The translations under genes were made by a program, and so were the position numbers. The notes below the pieces were generated by a model. That model saw nothing but the letters and a program-made list of their open reading frames with translations, was not told the origin of the DNA and searched no databases. A DNA stretch of 64,000 nt from Orychophragmus violaceus (lineage: Eukaryota > Streptophyta > Magnoliopsida > Brassicales > Brassicaceae), in the NCBI GenBank assembly GCA_030180135.1, contig CM058231.1:52896235-52960234 (forward strand), in the 5' to 3' direction. Below, in pieces: positions 23,152 to 32,991 of the stretch. Position 1 is the stretch's first letter, and every line of letters starts with the position of its first letter.

Positions 23152-24337
23152 TGATAGGATCTAAGTTTTAATCCCTATTCTAAACTGCAAGTGCACAGTA
23201 ATGTCAATGTAGTATATAGGGTTATCGAATCCACAGGTTTTCAATAGAACGAAAGAGATTAATACTAGGAAGAAAGCAAATTGTTGTAAAGTAAATAGCA
23301 AGGCGAGAAAGTAAATCAATAGCAGGAATTTGTTGTGAAAGCAATAAACTGAAAGCGCTAAGTCTAGGGAATTCTCAGGAAATCAGACAAGCAGACAAGT
23401 TAATCAGTCAGGATCTAATTACACACAGTTCTAGAACTCAAATCACGGATATAGAATTAACCAAATCTCTTTGCGAAAATCCTCTAAGTCTAAGTGCAGT
23501 AATCCAAATCTCTTTGCAATTACTAACAGATTAAACCAGCATTAATATCAAGTTCGATATGTACACAATTAAACTAAGCCAAATCTCTTTGCGAATAATT
23601 TAATTGCTCAACCTAAATAGTTCAGATTCTAAACCACACTCTCGTGTCGTATTTAGCAACCTAAGATCTAGATTCTAATTGATCAGGTTAGAACTAGCAT
23701 TAAGCACAATTTAGTTTGAAGAACATTCTAATCATGTGAATCCTTAACTGAATTAAACAAGTCTAGCAAGTCATAAAATCCTTAATGAGAAACCCTAAAC
23801 TTAACTATGAATCTAATCAGACATGATTAATGAAACAAAAATCATAGAATTAATAGATTGCATATAAGAAAATAAATAGATAAAGGGGTTCGAAATCTTC
23901 TCCAAAATAGATGAAGTACAGGATTAGATCAGCCCCAAAAGCTCTAAAAATATCTTAGCTCTAAGTATGAAAGCGTATCCAAAATAAAAGCCAAAACTCT
24001 AAATATATAGGCATAATCTCGGCTGGGGCTTCTGTGTAATTACTGGAACTATTCTGGGCTTCTCTGCAAATCTTCATAACTTTGTTAAACCGCCGCGTAC
24101 GGCCCATCTCGCTAGTGTGTCGATCGACACCAAAGGTGTGTCGATCGATGCATGATCATCAAATCGGGCAGTGAGTTAAACTCTCGGCCTAAATGCTCCA
24201 AAACTCCCAAAATACTCCAAAATCTCCACATTAGCTCCAAACCTGATTAAACTTGTAAAAGACTCTAAAATAACACAAAAGACACTAAAAACACAACTAT
24301 ATCATGGCATAACACCGGTAAAAACCATGATATATCA
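23152..24337 (-). repeat. Athila-1 3' LTR
   Basis: 1186 bp, ending at ATATATCA. It contains one palindromic doublet at 24116-24152 with cores at 24121 and 24142 (21 bp apart). Confidence 0.93.
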
Positions 24338-25692
24338 ACTCCCCCACACTTAGCCTTTGCTTGCCCTCAAGCAAAAACAGAGAACTAAAATGCAGTGAAG
24401 AGGTTTGAAAACTCTTCAGAAACTCTTTTCATCCTAGAAGAAGTAACACTCAAATTCCCCTTAGTAATCCACATGAAAGAATCAACCTGCAGACATCAAG
24501 ACAAACATATACTTCCCCCACACTTAGCAACTGTCCTAAGTAAAATCCACAATCACATTCAAGCATTCAAATTCTCCCTACTGACTTCTGCAATTATTTA
24601 AGTGCGGTCTCACCTAAGGAGTATCGATCAAAGGCACATGGACTCTTACCTTATCAGCTCTAGACCACCATACTATCTTTCTCTAGTCCCTTTCTTCTCT
24701 TTTCCCTTCCTTAGCATTCTGATTTTTCCCCTTTGGGTATCATTTTTTTTTTTTATCAGTGCTCTTTCCGTTAAGGGGTGTACCTTGGACACATTCCATG
24801 GATGCACATGATATGAGAGTTTTAGCTACCATTCCCATGACCACTTCGGAGTTACTAACTCATCCTCAGTTTATTATCTTTTTTTTTTTTTTTATGGAAG
24901 GGGAGAAGGGAACTAGATAGGACAGGTTTACAGGCTGTGTCAGAACTAACAAGGAAATCCGACACAAAGTATACCAAGCCCTTAGGTGAGAAAATCTAAG
25001 TCAGTATTAGGGTGAAGTCAGTAAAAGGATCCTCTGATACCTGAAGCGATGTGGGTGTCCTTAGTAGGTTGATCCATGTCTGGGTTTTCTAATAGTCAGA
25101 GATAATCTGCAGCTTCATCCCAATGGTTACTTAAGTTCCTGCAAGTGCTACTAATCTTCTCAAAAAATCATTGTTTCTTACTTAAACAAATTTTGACTCA
25201 ATAAAACAAAAATTTTGAAAATTTTTAAATGACTCTAAGAAAAGAAAAGAAAGAAGTTAGTAGAACCTCCCCCACACTTAAGACACACTGTCCCCAGTAG
25301 TGTCAAGCGAAGGATTGGCAAAAAGAAAAATAAAAATTTGTTTATGGATTGGTTAAGTTTTCTCGGGTTTTACCTCTGTTGCAATCAGGCATCGATCGTT
25401 GCACTAAGTGCATCGACCGTTGCTGTGCGATTTTTCGTTGTGGGTCGATCGTTGCTCAGGACCGCAACGATCGCTGCAATGCGATTTCTGTCGCATTGTG
25501 ACGACCGACACAATGGTGTGTCGATCAACGCACTGCGTTTTAATCCGAGACCTACAAACAAAAACTCACCAGAACCAGAAACAAGCGTAAAATCCAATAA
25601 AAACAATAAAATCAAAATACAAAAAACGAAAACAGTGGGTTGCCTCCCATTCAGCGCTTGTTTAAGGTCATTAGCTTGACGCTTCAGCAGAT
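24338..25692 (-). other. Athila-1 3' region with three polypurine-like tracts
   Basis: About 1.35 kb after integrase without a gene. The polypurine tract abuts the LTR (plus-strand actcccccacacttag at 24338-24353). Two near copies of the same string lie at 24513-24527 and 25266-25280. A dense cluster of palindromic units is at 25389-25540. The block gggttgcctcccattcagcg at about 25638 recurs in Athila-2 and Athila-3. Short ORFs here look like chance frames. Confidence 0.7.
25389..25540. repeat. Cluster of palindromic units in the Athila-1 3' region
   Basis: At least six units (catcgatcgttgc, catcgaccgttgc, gtcgatcgttgc, caacgatcgctgc, gacgaccgacac, gtcgatcaacgc) alternate with gcgattt words. 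Athila-2 (45186-45335) and Athila-3 (57160-57325) have equivalent clusters at the same place. On the minus strand a cagag/gtaaaa donor-like site follows at about 25371-25380. Confidence 0.8.
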
Positions 25693-27696
25693 TTATGTTG
25701 AGGGTGCATCATCCAGAGGCAGAATCTGCCCTCCTGTAATCTCGGCCTTAGCCCAATAATGTTTCACCCGCTGTCCATTCACAGTGAATTCATAACCGTC
25801 CTTACCAGTTAAAACGACAGCTCCATACGGACGCACCTCTTTGATTGCGAAGGGACCAGACCACCTTGATTTCAGCTTACCTGGAAACAAATGCAAACGA
25901 GAGTTATACAAAAGTACCTGATCATTGGGCTCAAACTTTCTAGAGACAATCTTCTTGTCATGATATGCCTTAGTCCTCTCCTTATACAGCTTTGAGTTCC
26001 CATAAGCAAAATGCCTGATCTCATCTAACTCATTAAGCTGTACCAATCTCCTCTCTGCAGCAGACTTAAGATCAAAGTTCATCTGTTTCACAGCCCATGC
26101 TGCTTTGTGCTCAAGTTCCACTGGCAGATGACATGCTTTTCCATATAGCAGATGGAATGGAGTGGTCCCAAGTGGTGTCTTGAATGCTGTCCGGTAGGCC
26201 CATAATGCATCATCTAACTTTGCTGCCCAATCCTTTATTGTCCTTCCAACTATCTTCTCAAGGATCTCTTTAATCTGCCTGTTAGAAACCTCAACTTGTC
26301 CACTAGTCTGAGGGTGATAAGGAGTAGCGACTCTATGATGAACTCCATGCTTCTTTAACAGCTTCTCGAAGACCTTATTGATAAAATGAGATCCTCCATC
26401 ACTAATCACTATACGAGGTACTCCAAATCTGGGGAATATGATGGTCTTAAAAAACTTAATGACCACAGAAGAATCATTGGTTGGACTAGCTATCGCTTCA
26501 ACCCACTTAGACACATAGTCTACAGCAACTAAGATAAACTTATTCCCATAGGATGAGGGAAAAGGACCCATGAAATCTATACCCCAGCAATCAAAAACCT
26601 CAACTTCCAGAATGAAATTCTGAGGCATCTCATGCTTCTTGCTGATTTTCCCTCTCCTCTGACAGGCATCACACTGAGTGATGAAAGAATGAGTGTCTCT
26701 AAACATTGTAGGCCACCAGAAACCTGCTTGAAGAACCTTAGACACAGTCTTGAATGTAGCGAAATGTCCAGCGTAATCTGATCCATGACAGTGGAAAAGG
26801 ATGTCTGGGACTTCAGATTCAGCAATGCATCTCCTGTAAAGACCATCTGAACAGTGCTTATAGAGATAAGGCTCATCCCAGTAGTATCTTATAAGCTCCC
26901 TAAAGAACCTTTTCTTTTCATAACCCTTTAAATCATCTGGTTCAGTCTCAGCAGCAAGGTAATTAGCTATATCTGCATACCAGGGTCGATCAGAGGTTGC
27001 CACAGCAGCAATTTCGAAGTCATAATTCCCAATTCTGACTCTGAAAGACTCTCGGCTCGTATCAGGTATGCATCGACCGTTGCACGAGCGTGGATCGATC
27101 GTTGCTTCCCCGATACTTGTATCGACCGTTGCCAATGTGGCATCGATCGAAACAATGCGATTGTCCCGACAGTTTTGCAATTCACTGCCCAAATCCGTCT
27201 GGAAAACTGTACTGATCATGTTGACGTTTTCCTCAGGCAAATAATCATTTATAGGCACGTCTTCCTCAACTAGCAACCTCAAAAGATGATCAGCAACTCC
27301 ATTCTCCACTCCCTTCTTGTCCCTTACCTCAATATCAAACTCCTGAAGCAACAAAATCCATCTTAACAGTCTAGGCTTAGCATCCTTCTTCTGCATCAGA
27401 TACTTCAGGGCTGAATGATCAGTGTGAACAATCACCTTGGAGCCAACAAGATAGGGGCGAAACTTCTCAAATGCAAAGACAACAGCCAACAGCTCCTTCT
27501 CCGTGGTTGCATAGTTCCTTTGTGCATCATCTAGTGTCCTACTAGCATAATAGATTACATGGAGCTTTCTGTCCTTCTTCTGTCCCAGAACAGCTCCTAC
27601 AGCAAAATCACTTGCATCACACATAACCTCAAAAGGTAGATCCCAATGCCTGCTTGATCTGTTCAAATGCAGTTTGACAGTCTGCAGTGAACTCAA
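25693..27696 (-). CDS. Athila-1 RNase H and integrase
   Basis: This frame makes the C-terminal half of pol. RNase H signs are CDASDFAVG (residues 26-34), TTEKELL (64-70) and HTDHSALKYL (91-100). Integrase has its zinc-binding histidines around 302-311 (FHCHGSDYAGHF) and cysteines 342 and 345 (CDAC). The catalytic triad reads D374 (GIDFMGPF), D433 (SDGGSHF) and E469 (GQVEVSNR), a D-x58-D-x35-E arrangement. YGKACHLPVELEHKA is typical of Athila integrases. Residues 180-212 are a linker made of palindromic-unit translation (SIDA..., TVDT..., TIDP...). The real frame enters from the reverse transcriptase ORF by a frameshift between 27629 and 27696, so the nominal start is not a true one. Confidence 0.88.
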   Translation of the reverse strand: MSSLQTVKLHLNRSSRHWDLPFEVMCDASDFAVGAVLGQKKDRKLHVIYYASRTLDDAQRNYATTEKELLAVVFAFEKFRPYLVGSKVIVHTDHSALKYLMQKKDAKPRLLRWILLLQEFDIEVRDKKGVENGVADHLLRLLVEEDVPINDYLPEENVNMISTVFQTDLGSELQNCRDNRIVSIDATLATVDTSIGEATIDPRSCNGRCIPDTSRESFRVRIGNYDFEIAAVATSDRPWYADIANYLAAETEPDDLKGYEKKRFFRELIRYYWDEPYLYKHCSDGLYRRCIAESEVPDILFHCHGSDYAGHFATFKTVSKVLQAGFWWPTMFRDTHSFITQCDACQRRGKISKKHEMPQNFILEVEVFDCWGIDFMGPFPSSYGNKFILVAVDYVSKWVEAIASPTNDSSVVIKFFKTIIFPRFGVPRIVISDGGSHFINKVFEKLLKKHGVHHRVATPYHPQTSGQVEVSNRQIKEILEKIVGRTIKDWAAKLDDALWAYRTAFKTPLGTTPFHLLYGKACHLPVELEHKAAWAVKQMNFDLKSAAERRLVQLNELDEIRHFAYGNSKLYKERTKAYHDKKIVSRKFEPNDQVLLYNSRLHLFPGKLKSRWSGPFAIKEVRPYGAVVLTGKDGYEFTVNGQRVKHYWAKAEITGGQILPLDDAPST
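27067..27160. repeat. Palindromic units inside the RNase H-integrase linker
   Basis: Four units (catcgaccgttgc, gatcgatcgttgc, tatcgaccgttgc, catcgatcgaaac) lie at about 27071-27150. The first two cores are 22 bp apart. They are in frame and end just before the integrase zinc-binding region. Confidence 0.8.
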
Positions 27697-28894
27697 ATTT
27701 GGTATCCTTACACAACAAGGCAGTTAGTGGCCTAGCAATCTTACTGAAGTCTTTGATGAACCGTCTATAGAAGCCAACATGTCCAAGAAAGCTTCTTATA
27801 GACTTAACAGAATCAGGTGCCTGAAGGTTGGTCATCACCTCAATCTTAGCGCGGTCCACTTCGATCCCTGCTTCAGACACTTTATGTCCAAGAACAATAC
27901 CATCTCTGACCATGAAATGGCATTTTTCCCAGTTAAGGACTAAGTGCTTCTCTTCACATCTAGTCAGCACTTTGCACAAATTATCTAAACATTCGTTATA
28001 ATATGATCCATAGACTGAGAAATCATCCATGAATACCTCCATAAAGTCCTCAATCATATCTGTGAATATGGACATCATGCATCTCTGGAAAGTGGCATGA
28101 GCATTACAGAGTCCAAAAGGCATCCTACGGTAAGCAAATGTTCCATATGGACAAGTAAAAGTGGTCTTTCCCTGATCTTCTGGGTGGATAGGAATCTGAA
28201 AGAAACCTGAGTATCCATCAAGGAAGAAGTAATAAGGATGATTGGCTAACCTCTCTAGCATCTGATCAATAAAAGGCAAGGGAAAATGATCCTTCCTAGT
28301 TGCAGCATTCAGCTTCCTGTAATCTATGCACATCCTGTGTCCTGTTACAGTCCTAGTAGGGATAAGCTCGTTCTTCTCATTCTTCACAACAGTAACTCCT
28401 CCCTTCTTAGGTACTACATGGACTGGACTCACCCAACCACTCTCAGAGATAGGATAGATAATCCCAGCATCAAGGAGTTTCATAATATCCTTCTTAACCA
28501 CTTCCTGCAGATTAGGATTAAGCCTCCTCTGATGCTCAACAGACGTCTTAGACTCATCCTCAAGATGTATCCGATGCATGCACAGCTCCGGTGAGATACC
28601 TGAAATGTCATCAAGAGAATAGCCAAGAGCTTTGCGATGCTTGTGCAGCTTGCTTAGCAGTAAAGTGAGCTCTGCGTTGTTCAAACTAGCATTAACAATA
28701 ACTGGATAAGTTGAATTGGGTCCAAGAAATGCGTACCTTAGCCCGGATGGAAGTTGTTTCAGCTCTATTTTTGGAGCTTTTTCCTCGGCCCCGTCTTTGT
28801 CGACTTGCAACGACCGATGCTTAGGTAGTGTCGATCGTTGCATCGTCGCGTCAGACACTTCCACCTGCATTGCTACTTCAACAGAATCCATCAA
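27629..28894 (-). CDS. Athila-1 reverse transcriptase
   Basis: 421 codons as listed from an alternative start; the frame runs on from gag-protease. It has the usual Ty3 blocks: a LNPNLQEVVKKDIMKLLDAG region, SPVHVVPKKGG, CIDYRKLNAATRKDHFPLP, the catalytic FMDD at residues 288-291 (plus-strand 28022-28033), LGHKVSEAGIEVD, and FLGHVGFYRRFIKDFS. FMDD with VF before it is normal for Athila. The N-terminus carries palindromic-unit translation (QRSTLPKHRSLQVD). Two stops (TAA at 28976-28978 and TGA about 26 codons later) separate it from gag-protease in the same frame. A frameshift at its end separates it from RNase H. Confidence 0.88.
   Translation of the reverse strand: MMDSVEVAMQVEVSDATMQRSTLPKHRSLQVDKDGAEEKAPKIELKQLPSGLRYAFLGPNSTYPVIVNASLNNAELTLLLSKLHKHRKALGYSLDDISGISPELCMHRIHLEDESKTSVEHQRRLNPNLQEVVKKDIMKLLDAGIIYPISESGWVSPVHVVPKKGGVTVVKNEKNELIPTRTVTGHRMCIDYRKLNAATRKDHFPLPFIDQMLERLANHPYYFFLDGYSGFFQIPIHPEDQGKTTFTCPYGTFAYRRMPFGLCNAHATFQRCMMSIFTDMIEDFMEVFMDDFSVYGSYYNECLDNLCKVLTRCEEKHLVLNWEKCHFMVRDGIVLGHKVSEAGIEVDRAKIEVMTNLQAPDSVKSIRSFLGHVGFYRRFIKDFSKIARPLTALLCKDTKFEFTADCQTAFEQIKQALGSTF
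28800..28850. repeat. Palindromic units between protease and reverse transcriptase
   Basis: Units caacgaccgatgc and gtcgatcgttgc lie about 24 bp apart in the coding linker before the reverse transcriptase domain. Confidence 0.75.
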
Positions 28895-28975
28895 TCTCGT
28901 ATATCACATTGCTGGCTCATCCTGCAGGTACTCTAGCTCCAATATAGAACTCGGTAAAGCCCTTTCTAGTGGGTC

Positions 28976-31174
28976 TTAAGCATGTGATTGGTGAAAGTAC
29001 TCTGCAGCCAGATCACCCAATGTGTCCACATAGAAGGTCTGTCCATCGATTGTTGGTCTCTTTACAAGCTTGTCCATATCAAAACTCATCTTCAGATCTC
29101 CCACATTCAGAACTATTTTACCTCCTTGACAGTCAATCATCGCACCAGCTGTAGCTAAGAAAGGCCTGCCTAGAATCAGTGGATCTTTTGGCTCCTGTCC
29201 ATACTGTAGAACCACAAAGTCAGTTGGGATCACATATTTGCCAATCATTATAGGCACATCCTCCAATACTCCTTCGGGAATCCTGATTGTTCTGTCTGCC
29301 AGAACTAGTGATATCCTAGTGGGTATAAAGTCAGACATCCCGAGCCTTTTAGCAACCGAGAGGGGCATAAGATTCACACTGGAACCAAGATCACATAGAG
29401 ACCTTTCGAATCTCTCTCTGTAGATAGCACAATCCAACACGAAGCTCCCTGGATCTTTTAACTTCTCGGGTATTCTACCCTGAATCACTGCACTACAAAC
29501 CTCATTGATCATCATTACACTCTCCTCACCAGACCACTTTCCAGCAATCATATCCTTAAGGCATCTCTTCATCACAGGAGAGGTCTCCATGGAGTCCATC
29601 AAAGGCACTTCAACTTTCACCTTTTTAATAAACTCCTTCCACTTTGCATACTGCCTATCATTCTTAGTCTTTCTGGGATTCTTGGGATAAAGTACCTTAG
29701 GCTTGTACACTCTCTCGGTTGACTGTTTCGGTTTCTCTGTTTTTGAGCCCTCTGGAGTCGCCTTGCATCGATCGTCACTAGAGCTGTGTCGATCGTTGCT
29801 GGGTGACTTTGCTACGACAGTTTCTTCGTTATCGCCTTGCATCGACCGTTGCTTGGTTGCGTCGATCGATGCATAGCGAATGTCACGGATCTCATCTTTT
29901 AAATCGTCAATTTCCCCGAGTTCTTCCACACTCAGCTGTCTTTTCTGGCCAGGTAACAACTCCTTACCACTTCTCAATGTCACTGCATTGCATTGGTACT
30001 TGGGATTAGCATCAGTACGCCCTGGAAGATATCCATCTTCCCTCTGAGCATATCCAGCCGTTCTTGCAACTCTATCATCAAGCTCCTTCATGTGTGTGTT
30101 CAGATATTCAAACTTCCCATTCAGCTCCTTATAGACTGTTTCTATCTTCTCGTTGACATCTGCAGCATTCTTAGTCTGACTTTCCACCAACTGTTTCATC
30201 ATTGTTTCCATCCTACTCTCATGAGCTGTAGGTGCAGGAGGAGTTTGATAAGATGAAGATCCATAGGTTCTCTGAGCACCTTGTCCAAAGGGCTTCTGAA
30301 AACCACTAGTCTGTCCAAAAGAGTTTTGATTGCCTGTGAAGGCACTCTTCTGTCCTTGGTTGAAGAATCTGTTTCCCTGCTGATTACCAAACCTGTTACC
30401 TTGGAAACCAGATCCTCCAATGTAATTCACATCTTCTTCCTGAGTGTCCTCCTCAGTCTGAATTACCTCAACATCTTGAGAAAAATGGACAGCCTTCTTA
30501 TTAGCCAGGAGATTGCAGATTGTGTCCATCCTAGATTTCAATTCAGCCATCTCTGAATTCTCTACACTTCCACCAGATTTCTTCCTCCTCTCATCCATAG
30601 TCTTGCAACTGTTGCTTCTTACTAGGTTCTCAATCAACTGCTTAGCTTGTGCAGGAGTCCTGGTGTTGAAGTTTGCATTACTGGAGTTATCCAACGCAGA
30701 CTGATATGGCAGATCTATGCCTCTGAAGAAGATACCAAGCAATTGGACTTCAGTGAATCCATGGTGTGGGCAATCACGCTGGTACTTCTTAAATCTCATC
30801 CAGGCAGCTTTTAAAGGCTCCACAGCTCCTTGGGGAAATGTGAGAATGTCCTGTCTGGACTGATCTGAACGCGCATCATCATAGAAATGACGCAGGAACT
30901 CACTTTTCAGGGCTGCCCAAGTATCAAACTGCCCTGGTGGCAATTGCTTCAGCCATGCACCAGCGTCTCCAGCGAGACTGTGCGGAAAGAGCTTAAGGAA
31001 CAAATAATCCTGGCAAACTCCATCATACTTCATGCCAGTGACTATGTCCTCAAACAAATCAATGTGATCCATAGGCTGCTCTGTTGGATGACCATGGAAT
31101 GCATTATGTCTCATGAGTGAGTAGTAGATAGTCTTGATCTCAAAATCATTCCTCTCAAAGCCAGGCATCACCAA
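28976..31174 (-). CDS. Athila-1 gag and protease, main frame
   Basis: 732 codons. Capsid domain: about residues 5-190, with FEIKTIYYSLMRHNAFHGHP, LKLFPHSLAGDAGAWL and SEFLRHFYDDARSDQSRQDI, the Athila/Ty3 gag signature. Residues 250-310 are G/N/Q/F-rich, followed by a helical segment (HESRMETMMKQLVESQ). There is no CCHC knuckle. A linker at about 440-490 includes palindromic-unit translation. Protease starts at residue 595 with DLGSSVNLMP and has LILGRPFLATAG; DLG instead of D[ST]G is common in Athila-type elements. The true N-terminus lies upstream in another frame because one base is missing near 31175. Confidence 0.85.
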   Translation of the reverse strand: MVMPGFERNDFEIKTIYYSLMRHNAFHGHPTEQPMDHIDLFEDIVTGMKYDGVCQDYLFLKLFPHSLAGDAGAWLKQLPPGQFDTWAALKSEFLRHFYDDARSDQSRQDILTFPQGAVEPLKAAWMRFKKYQRDCPHHGFTEVQLLGIFFRGIDLPYQSALDNSSNANFNTRTPAQAKQLIENLVRSNSCKTMDERRKKSGGSVENSEMAELKSRMDTICNLLANKKAVHFSQDVEVIQTEEDTQEEDVNYIGGSGFQGNRFGNQQGNRFFNQGQKSAFTGNQNSFGQTSGFQKPFGQGAQRTYGSSSYQTPPAPTAHESRMETMMKQLVESQTKNAADVNEKIETVYKELNGKFEYLNTHMKELDDRVARTAGYAQREDGYLPGRTDANPKYQCNAVTLRSGKELLPGQKRQLSVEELGEIDDLKDEIRDIRYASIDATKQRSMQGDNEETVVAKSPSNDRHSSSDDRCKATPEGSKTEKPKQSTERVYKPKVLYPKNPRKTKNDRQYAKWKEFIKKVKVEVPLMDSMETSPVMKRCLKDMIAGKWSGEESVMMINEVCSAVIQGRIPEKLKDPGSFVLDCAIYRERFERSLCDLGSSVNLMPLSVAKRLGMSDFIPTRISLVLADRTIRIPEGVLEDVPIMIGKYVIPTDFVVLQYGQEPKDPLILGRPFLATAGAMIDCQGGKIVLNVGDLKMSFDMDKLVKRPTIDGQTFYVDTLGDLAAEYFHQSHA
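29765..29880. repeat. Two palindromic doublets in the gag-protease linker
   Basis: Cores lie at 29769 and 29790 (21 bp apart), then at 29843 and 29863 (20 bp apart). All are read in frame between capsid and protease. Confidence 0.8.
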
Positions 31175-31530
31175 AGCGACCGGTTTGCATGAAACTCATC
31201 CGGTCTGTTGTAGTCAGCTAAGGTTCTCTCATGGATAACCACCTCTCTACCTTGGGCCTGTCTTTGACCCTGGTTCTGCTCCTGTTGCGGTGGCTCAGGA
31301 GGATCAGGGATGACATTCTCTTCAGCATCAACCCTTTGCCAAGCAGCATTGTATGGGTTGTTATCTTGGTCCCTCAGAGTACCTTGAGCATCGCGTAATA
31401 GAATCAGCCTCTGTACTACCATTCTTTCTCTTCTTTCTCTTCTGTTAGTCCTCTCTAGACGTCCAAGTTCTTCAAGATCGAGATTGATTAGACTTAAGTT
31501 CGGATTACTTCGAGTTTCAGGCTTCTGCAT
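31168..31530 (-). pseudogene. Athila-1 gag N-terminus, shifted out of frame
   Basis: The frame starts best at the ATG at plus-strand 31528-31530, just after a splice-acceptor-like ttacag. It encodes a charged helix (LEELGRLERTNRRERRERM) followed by a P/Q/E/G linker and the gag start HERTLADYNRPDEFHANRS. It stops at 31168 because of a one-base deletion near 31175. Athila-2 and Athila-3 have gctgacc where this copy has gcgacc. A longer listed frame from 31554 starts at TTG and is unlikely. Confidence 0.8.
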
Positions 31531-31537
31531 AAACTGT

Positions 31538-31652
31538 CTGTAATCGTCAAGCAACGATCGATGCTAACAATGCAACGATCGATTCAATCTCAAATCGCTT
31601 AGTGACGATCGACACAAGAGGTGCAACGATCGACGCAAGGCGAAATCGGTAC
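31538..31652 (-). other. Athila-1 leader interval of 115 nt, splice-bounded and full of palindromic units
   Basis: On the minus strand it begins gtaccg after cgcag and ends attacag, eight bases before the gag ATG. It holds four cgatcg cores at 31555, 31576, 31606 and 31627, spaced 21, 30 and 21 bp. Athila-2 (49191-49305) and Athila-3 (60120-60234) have the same interval, also exactly 115 nt. It may be a short intron; this is inference. Confidence 0.55.
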
Positions 31653-31774
31653 CTGCGACAGAGAGAAAACAGAGAAGAAATCAGTAAAATAAAATAAAAA
31701 CGAAAAATAAAAACAAAAAAAGAAAAATTCCTAGTAAAAACCCTAAGTTTGGTCCTATCGAAGACTCTAAGAGT

Positions 31775-31791
31775 CCCCGGCAACGGCGCCA
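31775..31791 (-). promoter_or_regulatory. Athila-1 primer-binding site (tRNA-Asp type)
   Basis: The minus strand reads TGGCGCCGTTGCCGGGG, complementary to the 3' end of plant tRNA-Asp plus CCA. It starts six bases after the 5' LTR. This is the usual primer site of Athila-like elements and fixes the orientation. Confidence 0.92.
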
Positions 31792-31797
31792 AAAACT

Positions 31798-32991
31798 TGA
31801 TAGGATCTAAGTTTTAATCCCTATTCTAAACTGCAAGTGCACAGTAATGTCTATGTAGTATATAGGGTTATCGAATCCACAGGGACTCTGGTTTTCAATA
31901 GAACGAAAGAGATTAATACTAGGAAGAAAGCAAATTGTTGTAAAGTAAATAGCAAGGCGAGAAAGTAAATCAATATGAGGAATTTGTTGTGAAAGCAATA
32001 AACTGAAAGCGCTAAGTCTAGGGAATTCTCAGGAAATCAGACAAGCAGACAAGATAATCAGTCATGATCTAATTAAACACAGTTTTAGAACTCAAATCAC
32101 GGATATAGAATTAACCAAATCTCTTTGCGAAAATCCTCTAAGTCTAAGTGCAGTAATCCAAATCTCTTTGCAATTACTAACAGATTAAACCAGCATTAAT
32201 TTCAAGTTCGATATGTTCACAATTAAACTAAGTCAAATCTCTTTGCGAATAATTTAATTGCTCAACCTAAATAGTTCAGATTCTAAACCACACTCTCGTG
32301 TCGTATTTAGCAACCTAAGATCTAGATTCTAATTGATTAGGTTAGAACTAGCATTAAGCACAATTTAGTTTGAAGAACATTCTAATCATGTGAATCCTTA
32401 ACTGAATTAAACAAGTCTAGCAAGTCATAAAATCCTTAATGAGAAACCCTAAACTTAACTGTGAATCTACTCATAAATGATTAATGAAACATAAATCATA
32501 GAATTAATAGATTGCATATAAGAAAATAAATAGATAAAGGGGTTCGAAATCTTCTCCAAAATAGATGAAGTACAGGATTAGATCAGCCCCAAAAGCTCTA
32601 AAAATCTCTTAGCTCTAAGTATGAAAGCGTATCCAAAATAAAAGCCAAAACTCTAAATATATAGGCATAATCTCGGCTGGGGCTTCTGTGTAAATACTGG
32701 AACTATTCTGGGCTTCTCTGCAAATCTTCATAAATTTGTTAAACCGCCGCGTACGGCCCATCTCGATAGTGTGTCGATCGACACCAAAGGTGTGTCGATC
32801 GATGCATGATCATCAAATCAGGCAGTGAGTTAAACTCTCGGCCAAAATGCTCCAAAACTCCCAAAATACTCCAAAATCTCCACATTAGCTCCAAACCTGA
32901 TTAAACCTGTAAAAGACTCTAAAATAACACAAAAGACACTAAAAACACAACTATATCATGGCATAAAACCGGTAAAAACCATGATATATCA
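31798..32991 (-). repeat. Athila-1 5' LTR
   Basis: 1194 bp, TGATAGG...ATATATCA. It carries the palindromic doublet at 32768-32806. Confidence 0.93.

Larger units (their letters stand above)
23152..32991 (-). mobile_element. Athila-1: full-length Athila-type Ty3 element
   Basis: Termini are TGATAGG and ATATATCA, with a perfect 5-bp duplication accta at 23147-23151 and 32992-32996. LTRs are 1186 bp (left) and 1194 bp (right). The 8-bp difference is one indel near ccacag; I count about 25 substitutions. On the minus strand: LTR, tRNA-Asp primer site, short leader, gag-protease, reverse transcriptase, RNase H, integrase, 1.3-kb 3' region, polypurine tract, LTR. Coding capacity for replication is complete in layout but broken by two frameshifts and two stops. 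It is the only element here with a full pol order. Confidence 0.95.

Noticed and set aside
28976..28978. TAA between gag-protease and reverse transcriptase as programmed readthrough
   Set aside because: A second stop (TGA) follows about 26 codons later in the same frame and a frameshift lies downstream, so decay is the simpler reading.
31775..31791. tRNA-Asp 3' end sequence (ccccggcaacggcgcca), also at 49422 and 60343
   Set aside because: Only the last 17 bases match the tRNA, always next to an LTR. These are primer-binding sites, not tRNA genes.
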